Positions 55,615 to 63,253 are shown, counted from the first letter of the stretch. The stretch is DNA of 64,000 nucleotides from Virgibacillus salarius (GCF_039521925.1 NZ_BAAACY010000019.1:1-64000); one strand, 5' to 3'. A program made the numbers and translations. The notes: generated by a model not told the origin, from the letters alone.

Positions 55615-56139
55615 ATGAGAAAAATTGAAGTAAAGCCATATGATGAGTATTGGAATTCGATGTTTGAAAACGAAGCAAAAAAATTACATGGTATATTCGG
55701 TCCTGAAATAATTAAAATTCATCACATTGGCAGTACCGCTGTAAACGGTCTAAAGGCAAAGCCTATAATTGATATGATGCCTGTAGTTAAAGACATTCAT
55801 CGGATCGATGAGTATAATTCAGCAATGATCTCTATCGGTTATGAACCAAATGGGGAAAACGGGATATCAGGACGACGATACTTCCAAAAAGGAGGAGATA
55901 ATCGAACTCATCATGTGCACATTTATGAATTAGGCAATCCGGAAATTGAACGTCATCTAGCATTTAGAGATTATCTACGGGCTAATCAAGATGTTGTGAA
56001 AGAATACGGAGACTTAAAAAAGGAACTGTCTCAACAATTTCCCTACGATATTGCATCATACATAAAAGGGAAGGAACAGCTAGTATTAGAAATTGAACGA
56101 AACGCAGTAGCTTGGTATCAACGTCAAGAACGTAATTAA
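55615..56139 (+). CDS. GrpB family protein (nucleotidyltransferase-like)
   Basis: The 174-residue protein matches the GrpB/UPF0157 family: VKPYDEYWNSMFENEAKKL, HHIGSTAVNGLKAKPIIDMM and GGDNRTHHVHIYELGNPEIE, which are typical. The fold is a nucleotidyltransferase-like one with the G-S loop; the biochemical role is not known, and CoaE fusions occur in some bacteria. ATG 55615 follows AAGGGAGGAT. It appears intact, between an intron and a boundary repeat. Confidence 0.9.
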   Translation: MRKIEVKPYDEYWNSMFENEAKKLHGIFGPEIIKIHHIGSTAVNGLKAKPIIDMMPVVKDIHRIDEYNSAMISIGYEPNGENGISGRRYFQKGGDNRTHHVHIYELGNPEIERHLAFRDYLRANQDVVKEYGDLKKELSQQFPYDIASYIKGKEQLVLEIERNAVAWYQRQERN

Positions 56140-56145
56140 ATTATT

Positions 56146-56186
56146 TCACAAAAGGGCGCATTTCTATAATAGGCTGATGTCCTTTT
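56146..56186. repeat. Boundary repeat copy after the GrpB-like gene
   Basis: Contains CAAAAGGGCGCATTTCTATA followed by ATAGGCTGATGTCC. It sits in the short gap before the phosphotransferase gene. Confidence 0.5.
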
Positions 56187-56219
56187 CTATTGGTAGACAT
56201 TTAAAAGGTGGATTAAAAG

Positions 56220-57243
56220 ATGAGTGGTAGTGAAAGTGATCATCCAATTATACGGATATGTAATAATGCTAACTTGGGGGAAATAGTCAGTCCTCCTGAA
56301 CCAATTTCTGGAGGACTCTTACACAAGATGTATCAAATAAAAACAACAAATGGAAAATATGCAGTGAAATTATTGAACCCCGAAATAATTAAAAGACCTG
56401 GTGCAATGACGAACTATATAAACTCTGAAAAAATTACGAATCGTGTTTCTAACAACATACCTGCACGCCCAGCCAATATTATTAATGGTAAATTTGTTAA
56501 TGAAGTAAATAATCAATTCTATATGGTGTTTGATTGGATTGAAGGTCGGAGTCTAAACACCATAGAGATTAAAGACCATCCATAGTAAAAAAATGGGCTC
56601 AATCCTTGCAAATATCCATAAAACAAACTTTGAAGACCTTGATATTGAGTATGGTGGAATAAATAATGGTCATTTGAAAGATTGGTATATTTATTTGAAA
56701 GAAGGTCAAGAAGCCAGTTCTGAGTGGGTGGGGTTATTGAAAGAAAACATCGATAAACTTTATGAATGGGATACTAAGTCAAAAAAAGCTACTGAAATTT
56801 TATCAAAAGAAACAGTTATTAGTCACAGGAATTTAGATCCTAAGAATGTTATGTGGAACCAAGGTAGACCAATGATAATTGATTGGGAGTCAGCTGGTTA
56901 TATAAATCCCGTGCAAGACTTAATAGAAACCGCAGTATATTGGTCTGATAATGGGTCTCAAAACATAATTGAAGATAGATTTTTGGCATTCTTAGAGGGT
57001 TATAAAAATAACTATGGGGAACTTCAAGCAGATTGGATCCTGGTCTTAGAAGCTGGGTATTTAGGTAAATTGGGGTGGCTTGAATACAATTTAAAACGGT
57101 CTTTGAGAATGGGATGTTCAGATGAAGAAGAACAAAAGTTAGGAACTACTCAAGTAAAGGAAACAATAACAGAACTTAAACAATATGATAATTCAATTCC
57201 CACACTTTTTGCTTTGCTTAACAAAGAACAAAGTATTTTATGA
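56220..57243 (+). pseudogene. Aminoglycoside phosphotransferase-family kinase, frameshifted
   Basis: The first frame (56220-56585) holds the N-lobe with GGLLHKMYQIKTTNGKYAVK and the hinge FYMVFDWIEGRSL. The second frame (to 57243) holds the C-lobe with ISHRNLDPKNVMWN, a variant of the HxDxxxxN catalytic loop, and IIDWESAGY as the metal-binding motif. One extra base near 56578-56583 (CCATCCAT) separates them. The whole would be about 340 residues. Family members phosphorylate small molecules including antibiotics, choline or homoserine; the substrate cannot be told. Confidence 0.82.
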
Positions 57244-57330
57244 CCATCAAATAACACTTTGTGATTATCTTGAACTCAAGTCTTCTGGTAAAGGGGCTTT
57301 AGTTTCAGCTAGAAATACACTTATAATCTT

Positions 57331-57362
57331 TCGCTAACGGGCGCTTTCCTGGATTAAGAGCA
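57331..57362. repeat. Boundary repeat copy
   Basis: Reads CGCTAACGGGCGCTTTCCTG followed by GATTAAGAGC. It lies between the kinase and SGNH genes. The rest of the gap (57244-57419) shows nothing else. Confidence 0.6.
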
Positions 57363-57419
57363 AACTATTGTACAGAAACGAAAAGTTTTTGAATGTTTGA
57401 GTTTAAAAGGAGTGATTGA

Positions 57420-58007
57420 ATGCTTAAAAGATTAGTTTGTTTTGGTGATAGTATTACTGCAAGAATAGAAGGCCATCAAGAACCTATGTTAACTTCAAAG
57501 CTTTCCCTAAAACTAAATGATTTTACAGTGATTAATTCAGGCGTTTCAGGAGATAACACGTCTGATGCACTCAATAGAGTTGAATCAGATGTCTTAAATC
57601 ACAATCCTGATCTCGTAACGGTATTATTTGGTGCTAACGATGCTGCCTTCCATAAAATGATAGATATTACTACGTTTAAAGAAAACCTTTTACGAATTAC
57701 TAATAAAATAGGATCGAGGAAGATAATATTAATTACTCCTGCCCCTGTTGATGAAAATGTTCAATTTGCAAGAACCAATGAGACACTATATGAATATGCG
57801 AAAATGGTTAAAGAGGTATCTTATGATTCAGGGAGCCATCTTATAGACTTATTTTCAAAAATGATTATAAGAAATGATTATCGACAATTGCTAAGAGGTA
57901 AGAAAAATGATGGGTTGCACATAGGGGAATCAGGCTACGAATTCCTTTCCCAGTTGATTGTAGATAAAATTGACGAATTAACCTTAAATAATATTCTTAA
58001 AGTGTGA
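57420..58007 (+). CDS. SGNH/GDSL-family hydrolase
   Basis: The 195-residue protein has all four SGNH blocks: GDSIT with Ser11, NSGVSGDN with Gly41, GAND with Asn73, and DGLHIGESGY with Asp164 and His167. It has no signal peptide, so it acts in the cytoplasm. Family members cleave esters, acyl chains or acetyl groups; the substrate is unknown. ATG 57420 follows AAAGGAGTGATTGA. It is intact and lies between two boundary repeats. Confidence 0.93.
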   Translation: MLKRLVCFGDSITARIEGHQEPMLTSKLSLKLNDFTVINSGVSGDNTSDALNRVESDVLNHNPDLVTVLFGANDAAFHKMIDITTFKENLLRITNKIGSRKIILITPAPVDENVQFARTNETLYEYAKMVKEVSYDSGSHLIDLFSKMIIRNDYRQLLRGKKNDGLHIGESGYEFLSQLIVDKIDELTLNNILKV

Positions 58008-58010
58008 TCT

Positions 58011-58033
58011 TCCGTTAACGGGCGCAGTTGTGG
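58011..58033. repeat. Boundary repeat interrupted by intron copy 2
   Basis: CGTTAACGGGCGCAGTTGTG is directly followed by the GTGCG of intron copy 2. The other half of the unit appears to resume after the intron, at about 58945-58994 (AACAACAAAC and AATCGGGCCATTTTGTGGA). Confidence 0.6.
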
Positions 58034-58944
58034 GTGCGACACGTTCCTGGCCCAAATGAGATGTGGCTAACATAGTCTCGGTAAAGGTCAGGCAATTATA
58101 ATTTAAATGAAGGATATTATCAGGAGTCGAATGATGAGGTAACGTTCAGAAAGGCTTCCCCTGCGTCGAATAGCATGCTGTTTTAGTAAGGAAAAGCGTG
58201 TTATAAGCTCGGCTAATAGGCGTGAGAATTTACCGTAACAATTCGGCTGACGAAACCCTACCCGATGGGGTGGTGTAAATCATGGTGCTTGGGTTGAACA
58301 AATATGGTGAGAATGCAATGGAATACAACAAGATACTGTATTGCTGACAAACTTCTGAATGTACGGGTCTAGACGCGCGTTATACAGAAATGGATTTACT
58401 ATTAAATGTAGGGTTAGCTGTGGGTGAGTAAGAATCCGCAATATAAAAATCCATCTTGTGTTACAGGCATATGCAATGCTAACAGGCTCATAGGAAGCAC
58501 CTAAGTTTGTTCCATAATAGATAATATTCAACGTGGTAAGCTGATAACGTGGAGGACTTACTGCCATTGAAACGGTGACAAGGAAAGCATTCATGATAAT
58601 AGTGACTGTATAACTTGTCTTTATATCGGTGAAAGAGGTGGCACAGTACCGATGAAAGGCCTAATCACCCGGAGGGATAGCCACTAGACTAATGAAGAAA
58701 CATTTAATCATGCAAGGCAAATCTTTATCGGTTAATAAGGTTCTCGTGAGACTAATAGAGGTTCACCTTCCACGGAAGGCACCGACTTATTGAAACGGAA
58801 GAATTGAAACATGGAGGATATTAAGATATCAGAAGTGTTGATGATTAAATCGATTGGATTAGTTGGGGTGCCGTATGCGATGAAAGTCGCACGTACGGTG
58901 CTAACAGGGGGAAAAGGGAGCGATAACGTCAAACCCTTACCTAT
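58034..58944 (+). mobile_element. Group II intron copy 2, without ORF
   Basis: The 5' end is GTGCGACACGTTCCTGGC. Domain I is more complete than in copy 1, and domain V is intact (about 58869-58901, GCCGTATGCGATGAAAGTCG then CACGTACGGTG). The 3' end is CTTACCTAT, as in copy 1. No reverse-transcriptase sequence is present. A hydrophobic-looking reading frame at 58280-58594 on the minus strand is only structure-driven. It might still splice or be mobilised by an enzyme supplied elsewhere. Confidence 0.83.
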
Positions 58945-58994
58945 CTGTATAACAACAAACACTATGCCTGAATCGGGCCATTTTGTGGAGCAGA
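58945..58994. repeat. Second half of the intron-split boundary repeat
   Basis: CTGTATAACAACAAACAC and then CTGAATCGGGCCATTTTGTG. It matches the second half of the unit at 54590-54640, where AACAAAG and GAATTGGGCCATATTGTC occur in the same order. Confidence 0.55.
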
Positions 58995-58997
58995 ATA

Positions 58998-59044
58998 TGG
59001 TATAATTGAATAGTCTAAAAAGTTACACATCGTAGTTTTTAGAC
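58998..59044 (+). promoter_or_regulatory. Extended -10 promoter and 5' stem-loop before the GNAT gene
   Basis: TGGTATAAT (58998-59006) is an extended -10 with no good -35. Seven bases later a perfect inverted repeat begins: GTCTAAAAA (59013-59021) and TTTTTAGAC (59036-59044). It is placed to be a 5' hairpin in the transcript or an operator at the start site. Confidence 0.6.
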
Positions 59045-59071
59045 ATAAAATTGTTAAGGGAGGCGTTCATT

Positions 59072-59125
59072 ATGATAAATCAAAAGAGCTGTTTCAATGA
59101 AGAACTTAAAGGGGATAACGCCTAA
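59072..59125 (+). CDS. Putative 17-residue leader peptide
   Basis: ATG 59072 follows AAGGGAGGCG at good spacing. The frame reads MINQKSCFNEELKGDNA and stops at 59125. It ends inside the 5' arm of the attenuator hairpin. The size, own ribosome-binding site and position suit a regulatory leader peptide. No family is recognisable at this length. Confidence 0.55.
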   Translation: MINQKSCFNEELKGDNA

Positions 59126-59170
59126 CTAACAAAGTTGACTTAGCGTTTCCCCGAAATTTGAAAGGGGAAA
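59111..59170 (+). promoter_or_regulatory. Putative translational attenuator of the GNAT gene
   Basis: Segment 2, GCGTTTCCCC (59143-59152), can pair with segment 1, GGGGATAACGC (59111-59121, one bulge). It can instead pair with segment 3, GGGGAAA (59164-59170, using TTTCCCC). Segment 3 includes the Shine-Dalgarno AAAGGGGA of the GNAT gene. The pairings exclude each other. A ribosome stalled near the end of the leader ORF would cover segment 1 and shift the equilibrium. The pairing is seen directly; the role is inferred. Confidence 0.6.
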
Positions 59171-59174
59171 ATAT

Positions 59175-59630
59175 ATGCTTACAGGTAATGTAAAAATTGA
59201 AGAATTGAACGAAGAAAACTGGTATGAATGCTGTCAATTGAAGTTATCAGAGAAACAAGAAGAATATTTAGAATCAAACGCTATATCAATTGCCCAATCA
59301 AAGTTTGAACCGTCATTAAAACCGTTTGCAATTTACTTTGAGAATAGAGTAGTGGGTTTCCTAATGTATAACACTGAAAAAGAGGAACTTGATGGTTATT
59401 GGGTATTTAGAATAATGGTCGATGAGAATTTTCAAGGCAAAGGTATAGGAAAGGCTGCAACAAAGTTAATGATTGCAGAGATGAGTAAGTTACCAGACGC
59501 GGAAAAAATTGTTGCTGGTTATCATCCAGAAAACCAGGAAGCTCATCACTTATATGTCAGTTTGGGATTTATTGATAATGGTGACCGATTTGGAAGAGAA
59601 ATGGCTGTTATCAAATATTTAAACGAGTGA
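59175..59630 (+). CDS. GNAT-family N-acetyltransferase (BltD-like)
   Basis: The 151-residue protein has a GNAT core: motif A VDENFQGKGIGKAATKLM, with acetyl-CoA loop residues 87-92, and motif B HPENQEAHHLYVSLGFIDNG. It most resembles the spermine/spermidine acetyltransferase BltD in layout (YLESNAISIAQSKFEPSLKP near the start). The substrate could be a polyamine or an antibiotic amine. ATG 59175 follows AAAGGGGA. The leader upstream suggests inducible translation. Confidence 0.88.
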   Translation: MLTGNVKIEELNEENWYECCQLKLSEKQEEYLESNAISIAQSKFEPSLKPFAIYFENRVVGFLMYNTEKEELDGYWVFRIMVDENFQGKGIGKAATKLMIAEMSKLPDAEKIVAGYHPENQEAHHLYVSLGFIDNGDRFGREMAVIKYLNE

Positions 59631-59643
59631 AGTAAAAATAAGG

Positions 59644-59727
59644 GACACGAAAATGATGTTGTCCAAAAAGGGTTATTCGAAAATTTGGAAATATAACTTT
59701 CTGGGTGACCTCATTTTCGTGTTTAGA
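59644..59727. terminator. Long hairpin after the GNAT gene
   Basis: ACACGAAAATGA (59647-59658) can pair with TCATTTTCGTGT (59711-59722), enclosing about 50 bases. A T-rich tail is lacking, so its role in termination is uncertain. Confidence 0.5.
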
Positions 59728-59808
59728 GCGCATTATTTTTGTGAAATATCTACGCACTTTCTCTTTTGTTAGTAAATAAACGATCTAAATGTAAGGAGGG
59801 AATCTGTA

Positions 59809-60162
59809 GTGAAGAAATATTTTTACGCTATCATCACTTTAGGTGCTATTATTTTCATTAATTGGAGTGTATCTGCTCTATTTAGTTCCCATTTTATTGA
59901 ATGGTCATTTTTAGTTGGTCTTGCTACAACAATTGTTATTGCTTTTTTTAACTCTTCTGGTGGATATATGTCCGATTTGACTGATGCAAGACTACAGAGC
60001 ACTAATAATGATGAACAATGGGCTGTAACTGAAGTACGAACAAAAATTGATAGACAAAAAAGGAATTTTCATCCTACAACTTCATTTTATTTTGCTTTAA
60101 GCTACACAGTAATCGCTGGAATATCAACTTTAGTTTACTACAAAGACTTTTTTATCAACTAA
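59809..60162 (+). CDS. Membrane protein of unknown function
   Basis: The 117-residue protein has two N-terminal transmembrane helices (about residues 4-27 and 31-49), a central soluble part (SDLTDARLQSTNNDEQWAVT), and a C-terminal helix (about 92-112). No family is recognised. GTG 59809 lies behind AAGGAGGGAATC. It looks intact. Confidence 0.72.
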   Translation: MKKYFYAIITLGAIIFINWSVSALFSSHFIEWSFLVGLATTIVIAFFNSSGGYMSDLTDARLQSTNNDEQWAVTEVRTKIDRQKRNFHPTTSFYFALSYTVIAGISTLVYYKDFFIN

Positions 60163-60387
60163 ATCGGCTCTTCGATAAAAACATGCATTGCTTCAGAATT
60201 CCTTACAAATTCAATAGTAGCCTGTCTATTTTAATCATCTCGCAGATTAAGGTTCAGGAAATAATTAATACCATCAATGGTTAGATTTGATAAACGTATA
60301 AAATTTTTGAAATGTTAGTGGTACCCATTGTTGCCCCTCTCCGAGGAGGGGCAACAACACCAAACACCTAAGATGTCTATTTCCCCA
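60163..60387. other. Gap between convergent genes, with perfect GC-rich palindrome
   Basis: At about 60333-60356, GTTGCCCCTC and GAGGGGCAAC form a perfect stem with a short loop. It sits between two convergent genes and could serve as a bidirectional terminator, though T-tracts are poor. Nothing else is seen. Confidence 0.55.
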
Positions 60388-60819
60388 TTATACATAAAAG
60401 TACCCCAAGAACGAGTAGTTGCAAATACTCACTCCTTGAGTTGAAACGTCATCAGAATTGGTATCAGGTTCTTTTTTTGTTCCTTCTTTAATTGTTTTGT
60501 CCCCTTCAGGGGTTAAATCTTGAATAATTAGCTTTCAAGATCCATCCACTTTTTTCATGGTAAGTTTTGGTTCGGTTATTTCTCCATCCTTATATTTCAT
60601 TTTAACTGTAATTTGTTCTGCATTAGATTTTTCGTTAATTTCTAAAATACTGAAGTCTACCAATGGGTTTTCGAATGATAGTGTGTCTTTTAGTGATTCT
60701 TCAGCTGACTTTGAAGAGGCGCTTACAGAGTAACTAAATGCCATCAGTAAAGCTAACGCAGTGATAGCAACTAAAAATAATTTGCTTACCTTGACTTGGT
60801 AAATTTTATTATTACTCAA
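60388..60819 (-). pseudogene. Secreted or membrane-anchored small protein, nonsense mutation
   Basis: On the minus strand a TTG start behind GAGGGA opens an N-terminal hydrophobic helix (VSKLFLVAITALALLMAFSY), likely a signal peptide with VSASS after it. A TGA at codon 95 (KKVDGS, then stop) interrupts it. The same frame continues with KLIIQDLTPEGDKTIKEGTK to a second stop at 60388, giving about 143 residues. TGA probably replaces TGG. No family is recognised. It starts 17 bases after the upstream pseudogene, so the two formed an operon. Confidence 0.68.
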
Positions 60820-60835
60820 TGTTTTCCCTCAAATT

Positions 60836-61292
60836 TTATTTATCGTACCATACTTCACCGCCTGTTAACTCTACGGTAGCGTTTCCTAACTATCCACCAT
60901 CATTTACTAATCTTGATGTGCGAGATCCGCCACTATAAGAACTAACTTCCATCTTACCTACAGTCTTTTCAGAGTCTAGAGATAAAATACCGGGATCTTT
61001 AAACTCATACCCTGATCGAATCCAAACTTTTTATTTGAATCTAGTTTTACCAAAGTTATAGATTCTCGAGTCGCTTAGAAGATCAGCGTTTTGTTTTTTT
61101 ACAACTGGCTCTAACTGAAACATGTTGTCAATTTCTTCTTGTGTATAAGGGAAGATTTCTTGGTTGCTCTCGTCATAAAATTTTATTGTAGGTTTCTTGG
61201 TTGTTTCAGTTGCATGAGCTTCCATTTCTGGTGAAAGTAATACAAATAACCCAAGTGCAGCTACAAGAGAAAATAGAATTTTTTAATATCAT
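60836..61292 (-). pseudogene. Secreted protein with several disruptions
   Basis: The minus-strand frame holds a signal peptide (ILFSLVAALGLFVLLSPEME) that joins its ATG at 61292 only if an A-run (61279-61284) is one base longer. It then reads IKFYDESNQEIFPYTQEEID and has an in-frame TAA after TRFK. The frame continues KVWIRSGYEFKDPGILSLDS, has a TAG, and ends GNATVELTGGEVWYDK. No family is recognised. It would be a protein of about 150 residues, first in a two-gene operon with the previous entry. Confidence 0.65.
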
Positions 61293-61439
61293 AAAATTCC
61301 TCATTACATTAATATGCTACCAGTTCATAACTCATGAAAAATTTTTATATGTTTACAAATATTTCATGAACTATATGTTTGGCTTGAAATATATTCCATT
61401 TACTTCATTGATTACGTCCATAGATTCTGTAATAATAAA

Positions 61440-61675
61440 ACTAATTAAGATCCTTAGAAACACGACGTTTTACTATTTTCTTTTATTTTCTCATTAGTAC
61501 ATATGTTGCTCCCATTTATTCTCAAAGTACAAGTAATGGTGTCTTTGAACTTTGGCTTCCTATAGGATTTATAGTTGTTTCCGTTTATTTGTACGGTAAT
61601 AAAAGATACCATCCGTCCAAAATAAAGTCGAGTATTTTAGGTCTTTGCATAGCATTGTATCAGTTAATTCTTTAA
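61440..61675 (+). pseudogene. Fragment of a small membrane protein
   Basis: One frame gives IKILRNTTFYYFLLFSH before a stop. The next frame gives TYVAPIYSQSTSNGVFELWL followed by PIGFIVVSVYLYGNKRYHP and ends ALYQLIL at 61675. Together they look like a frameshifted two-helix membrane protein. No ribosome-binding site is clear and no family is known. Confidence 0.4.
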
Positions 61676-61698
61676 TATGCTGGATAATTTTAGTCTTT

Positions 61699-61731
61699 CC
61701 ATAAAAGGGCGCAGTTGTTGAACTAAAGAGT
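61699..61731. repeat. Boundary repeat copy
   Basis: CCATAAAAGGGCGCAGTTGT followed by TGAACTAAAGAG. It lies between the membrane-protein fragment and the IS256 remnant. Confidence 0.55.
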
Positions 61732-61818
61732 TTCCCAAGAGGGGAGAGTAGTTTAAAATAACTCATCATTTAGGTTATGAATCGAATGATAAGAACCCAA
61801 AAGGAGCTCACAAACAGA

Positions 61819-61978
61819 TGAAATGGCTATGGTAATAATCGATTAAAACAACAGCTGGTGAAGTGAATATGGACGTACCCCAAAAACGTGATCGATTCTG
61901 TGACCTAAAACTTGTTCCAAAAAAGAAAAGAGATGTGTCTGAAATCGAAAGGAAAGTACGCCAAAAGCTATGTCCCAA
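61819..61978 (+). pseudogene. IS256-family transposase remnant
   Basis: A short frame reads IKTTAGEVNMDVPQKRDRF and then LKLVPKKKRDVSEIERKV. This follows the N-terminal signature of IS256/mutator transposases (GE-x-DVPRDRDG then PK..RDVS-IE-KV). It starts after two in-frame stops and breaks off just before the end of the P450 gene. No terminal inverted repeats were found. Confidence 0.7.
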
Positions 61979-61987
61979 CCATATTTA

Positions 61988-63181
61988 TCAGTTGTTTAGA
62001 AGGATGGGGAGTTTTTTAACTCCACGAACTATCATTCCAGTTCTCCACTCTAAATCTTGTTTATTTATATTTAATGTAGCATTGGGGTAGCGTCTGAAGA
62101 AACTTAAGATAGCAATTTCACCTTCTAACCGGGCAAGAGGCGCTCCTAAGCATGTATGAATCCCTTTGCCAAACGCTAAATGTTTGCTTTTTTCTCTTGT
62201 TATGTCTAATATTTCTGGATCTTTGAATTGATCTGGGTCATGATTGGCCGAATTAAGTACAACAATTACAAGTTCTCCTTTTTTCATTGGTTGACCTTTA
62301 AATTCCATATCTTCCCTCACCCAACGTGATGTACTAAACTCGACCGGACTATTATAGCGAAGTGTTTCTTCTAAAGCATTGTTAATTAACTCTGGGTGTT
62401 TTTTTAATAAATCTAGTTGGTCTGGAAGTTCCAATAAGTTCATAATACTATTTCCGATAAAGTTAACAGTTGTTTCATGTCCAGCAACAATTAATAGAGA
62501 AACAATACCATATAATTCTTTTTCTGTTAGTTTATCTTCTTCTAATTCCGAAATAACTAGTTTACTAATTAAATCTTCTTTGGGGTTTTTGCGCACGATA
62601 GCGAATCTTTCTTTTAAATACTGAATAAATTCATTTCTTTGCGAGTCAATATTCTGAGGGGTTGAACCATTTGAAGCTTCAATAATTGCATTTGACCAGT
62701 TTCGAAATTTATTGCGGTCTTCTGAGGGAATTCCAAGTATTTCACAAATAACAATGATTGGTAGTGGAAAAGCAAACACATCTATTAGGTCAACCTCATG
62801 TTCAGTGGAAATTTCATCAAGTAGATTGTCGGTAATTTCTTGGATACGTTCTCTCATTCCTGCAATCATCTGTGGGGTAAAAGCTTTCGAAACAAGTCCA
62901 CGTAACCGTTTGTGATCTGGCATGTCAGCGAATAGCATATTTTCTCTGAATACAGCCTCTAAATCATGATATGACGTATTGTCAAGTTTTGTATAATCCT
63001 TTATAAACATTTGATTTTTCAATGTTTCTAATGCATCTTCATATCTTGTGATAAACCAAGCATATTGACCATCTGGGAGTCGTACTCGAGTAACAGGTTG
63101 TCCCTCTCTTAATTTGGCATATGCAGGATAAGGATTGGCGACAAATGACTTCGTGAATAACGTTTCTTTCAGTGAATCCAT
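61988..63181 (-). CDS. Cytochrome P450 (CYP107-like)
   Basis: The 397-residue monooxygenase has the I-helix oxygen-activation motif AGHETT, the K-helix EETLR, and the heme loop FGKGIHTCLGAPLARLE with Cys344 as iron ligand. It is soluble and of bacterial class I type, needing an external ferredoxin and reductase. The length is complete. ATG 63181 is nine bases after AAAGGAG; the TTG at 63190 would touch the site. It stands alone, with no pathway or redox-partner gene nearby, so the substrate is unknown. Confidence 0.95.
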   Translation of the reverse strand: MDSLKETLFTKSFVANPYPAYAKLREGQPVTRVRLPDGQYAWFITRYEDALETLKNQMFIKDYTKLDNTSYHDLEAVFRENMLFADMPDHKRLRGLVSKAFTPQMIAGMRERIQEITDNLLDEISTEHEVDLIDVFAFPLPIIVICEILGIPSEDRNKFRNWSNAIIEASNGSTPQNIDSQRNEFIQYLKERFAIVRKNPKEDLISKLVISELEEDKLTEKELYGIVSLLIVAGHETTVNFIGNSIMNLLELPDQLDLLKKHPELINNALEETLRYNSPVEFSTSRWVREDMEFKGQPMKKGELVIVVLNSANHDPDQFKDPEILDITREKSKHLAFGKGIHTCLGAPLARLEGEIAILSFFRRYPNATLNINKQDLEWRTGMIVRGVKKLPILLNN

Positions 63182-63224
63182 TTCGTGCAACTCCTTTCAA
63201 AAGATAAATTGTAAGATCACTTTT

Positions 63225-63253
63225 ATCATATCACCTTTTCCTAATAATGGTAA
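63225..63253 (-). promoter_or_regulatory. Promoter of the P450 gene
   Basis: On the minus strand TTACCA (63253-63248), 17 bases, then an extended -10 TGA-TATGAT (63230-63225) lie about 45 bases before the P450 start. The remaining gap to 63588 is AT-rich; a reverse ORF there has no ribosome-binding site. Confidence 0.65.

Noticed and set aside
57331..58033. Boundary repeats as true integron attC sites
   Set aside because: The GTTRRRY/RYYYAAC core pairs expected of attC are not present, and no integron integrase is seen; only a cassette-like analogy is kept.
58280..58594. 104-codon reverse ORF within intron copy 2
   Set aside because: It lies over structured intron domain I and has no start signal or family resemblance.
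61569..61769. Reverse ORF opposite the membrane-protein fragment
   Set aside because: The forward frame gives the better hydrophobic protein, and this frame also runs through a boundary repeat.
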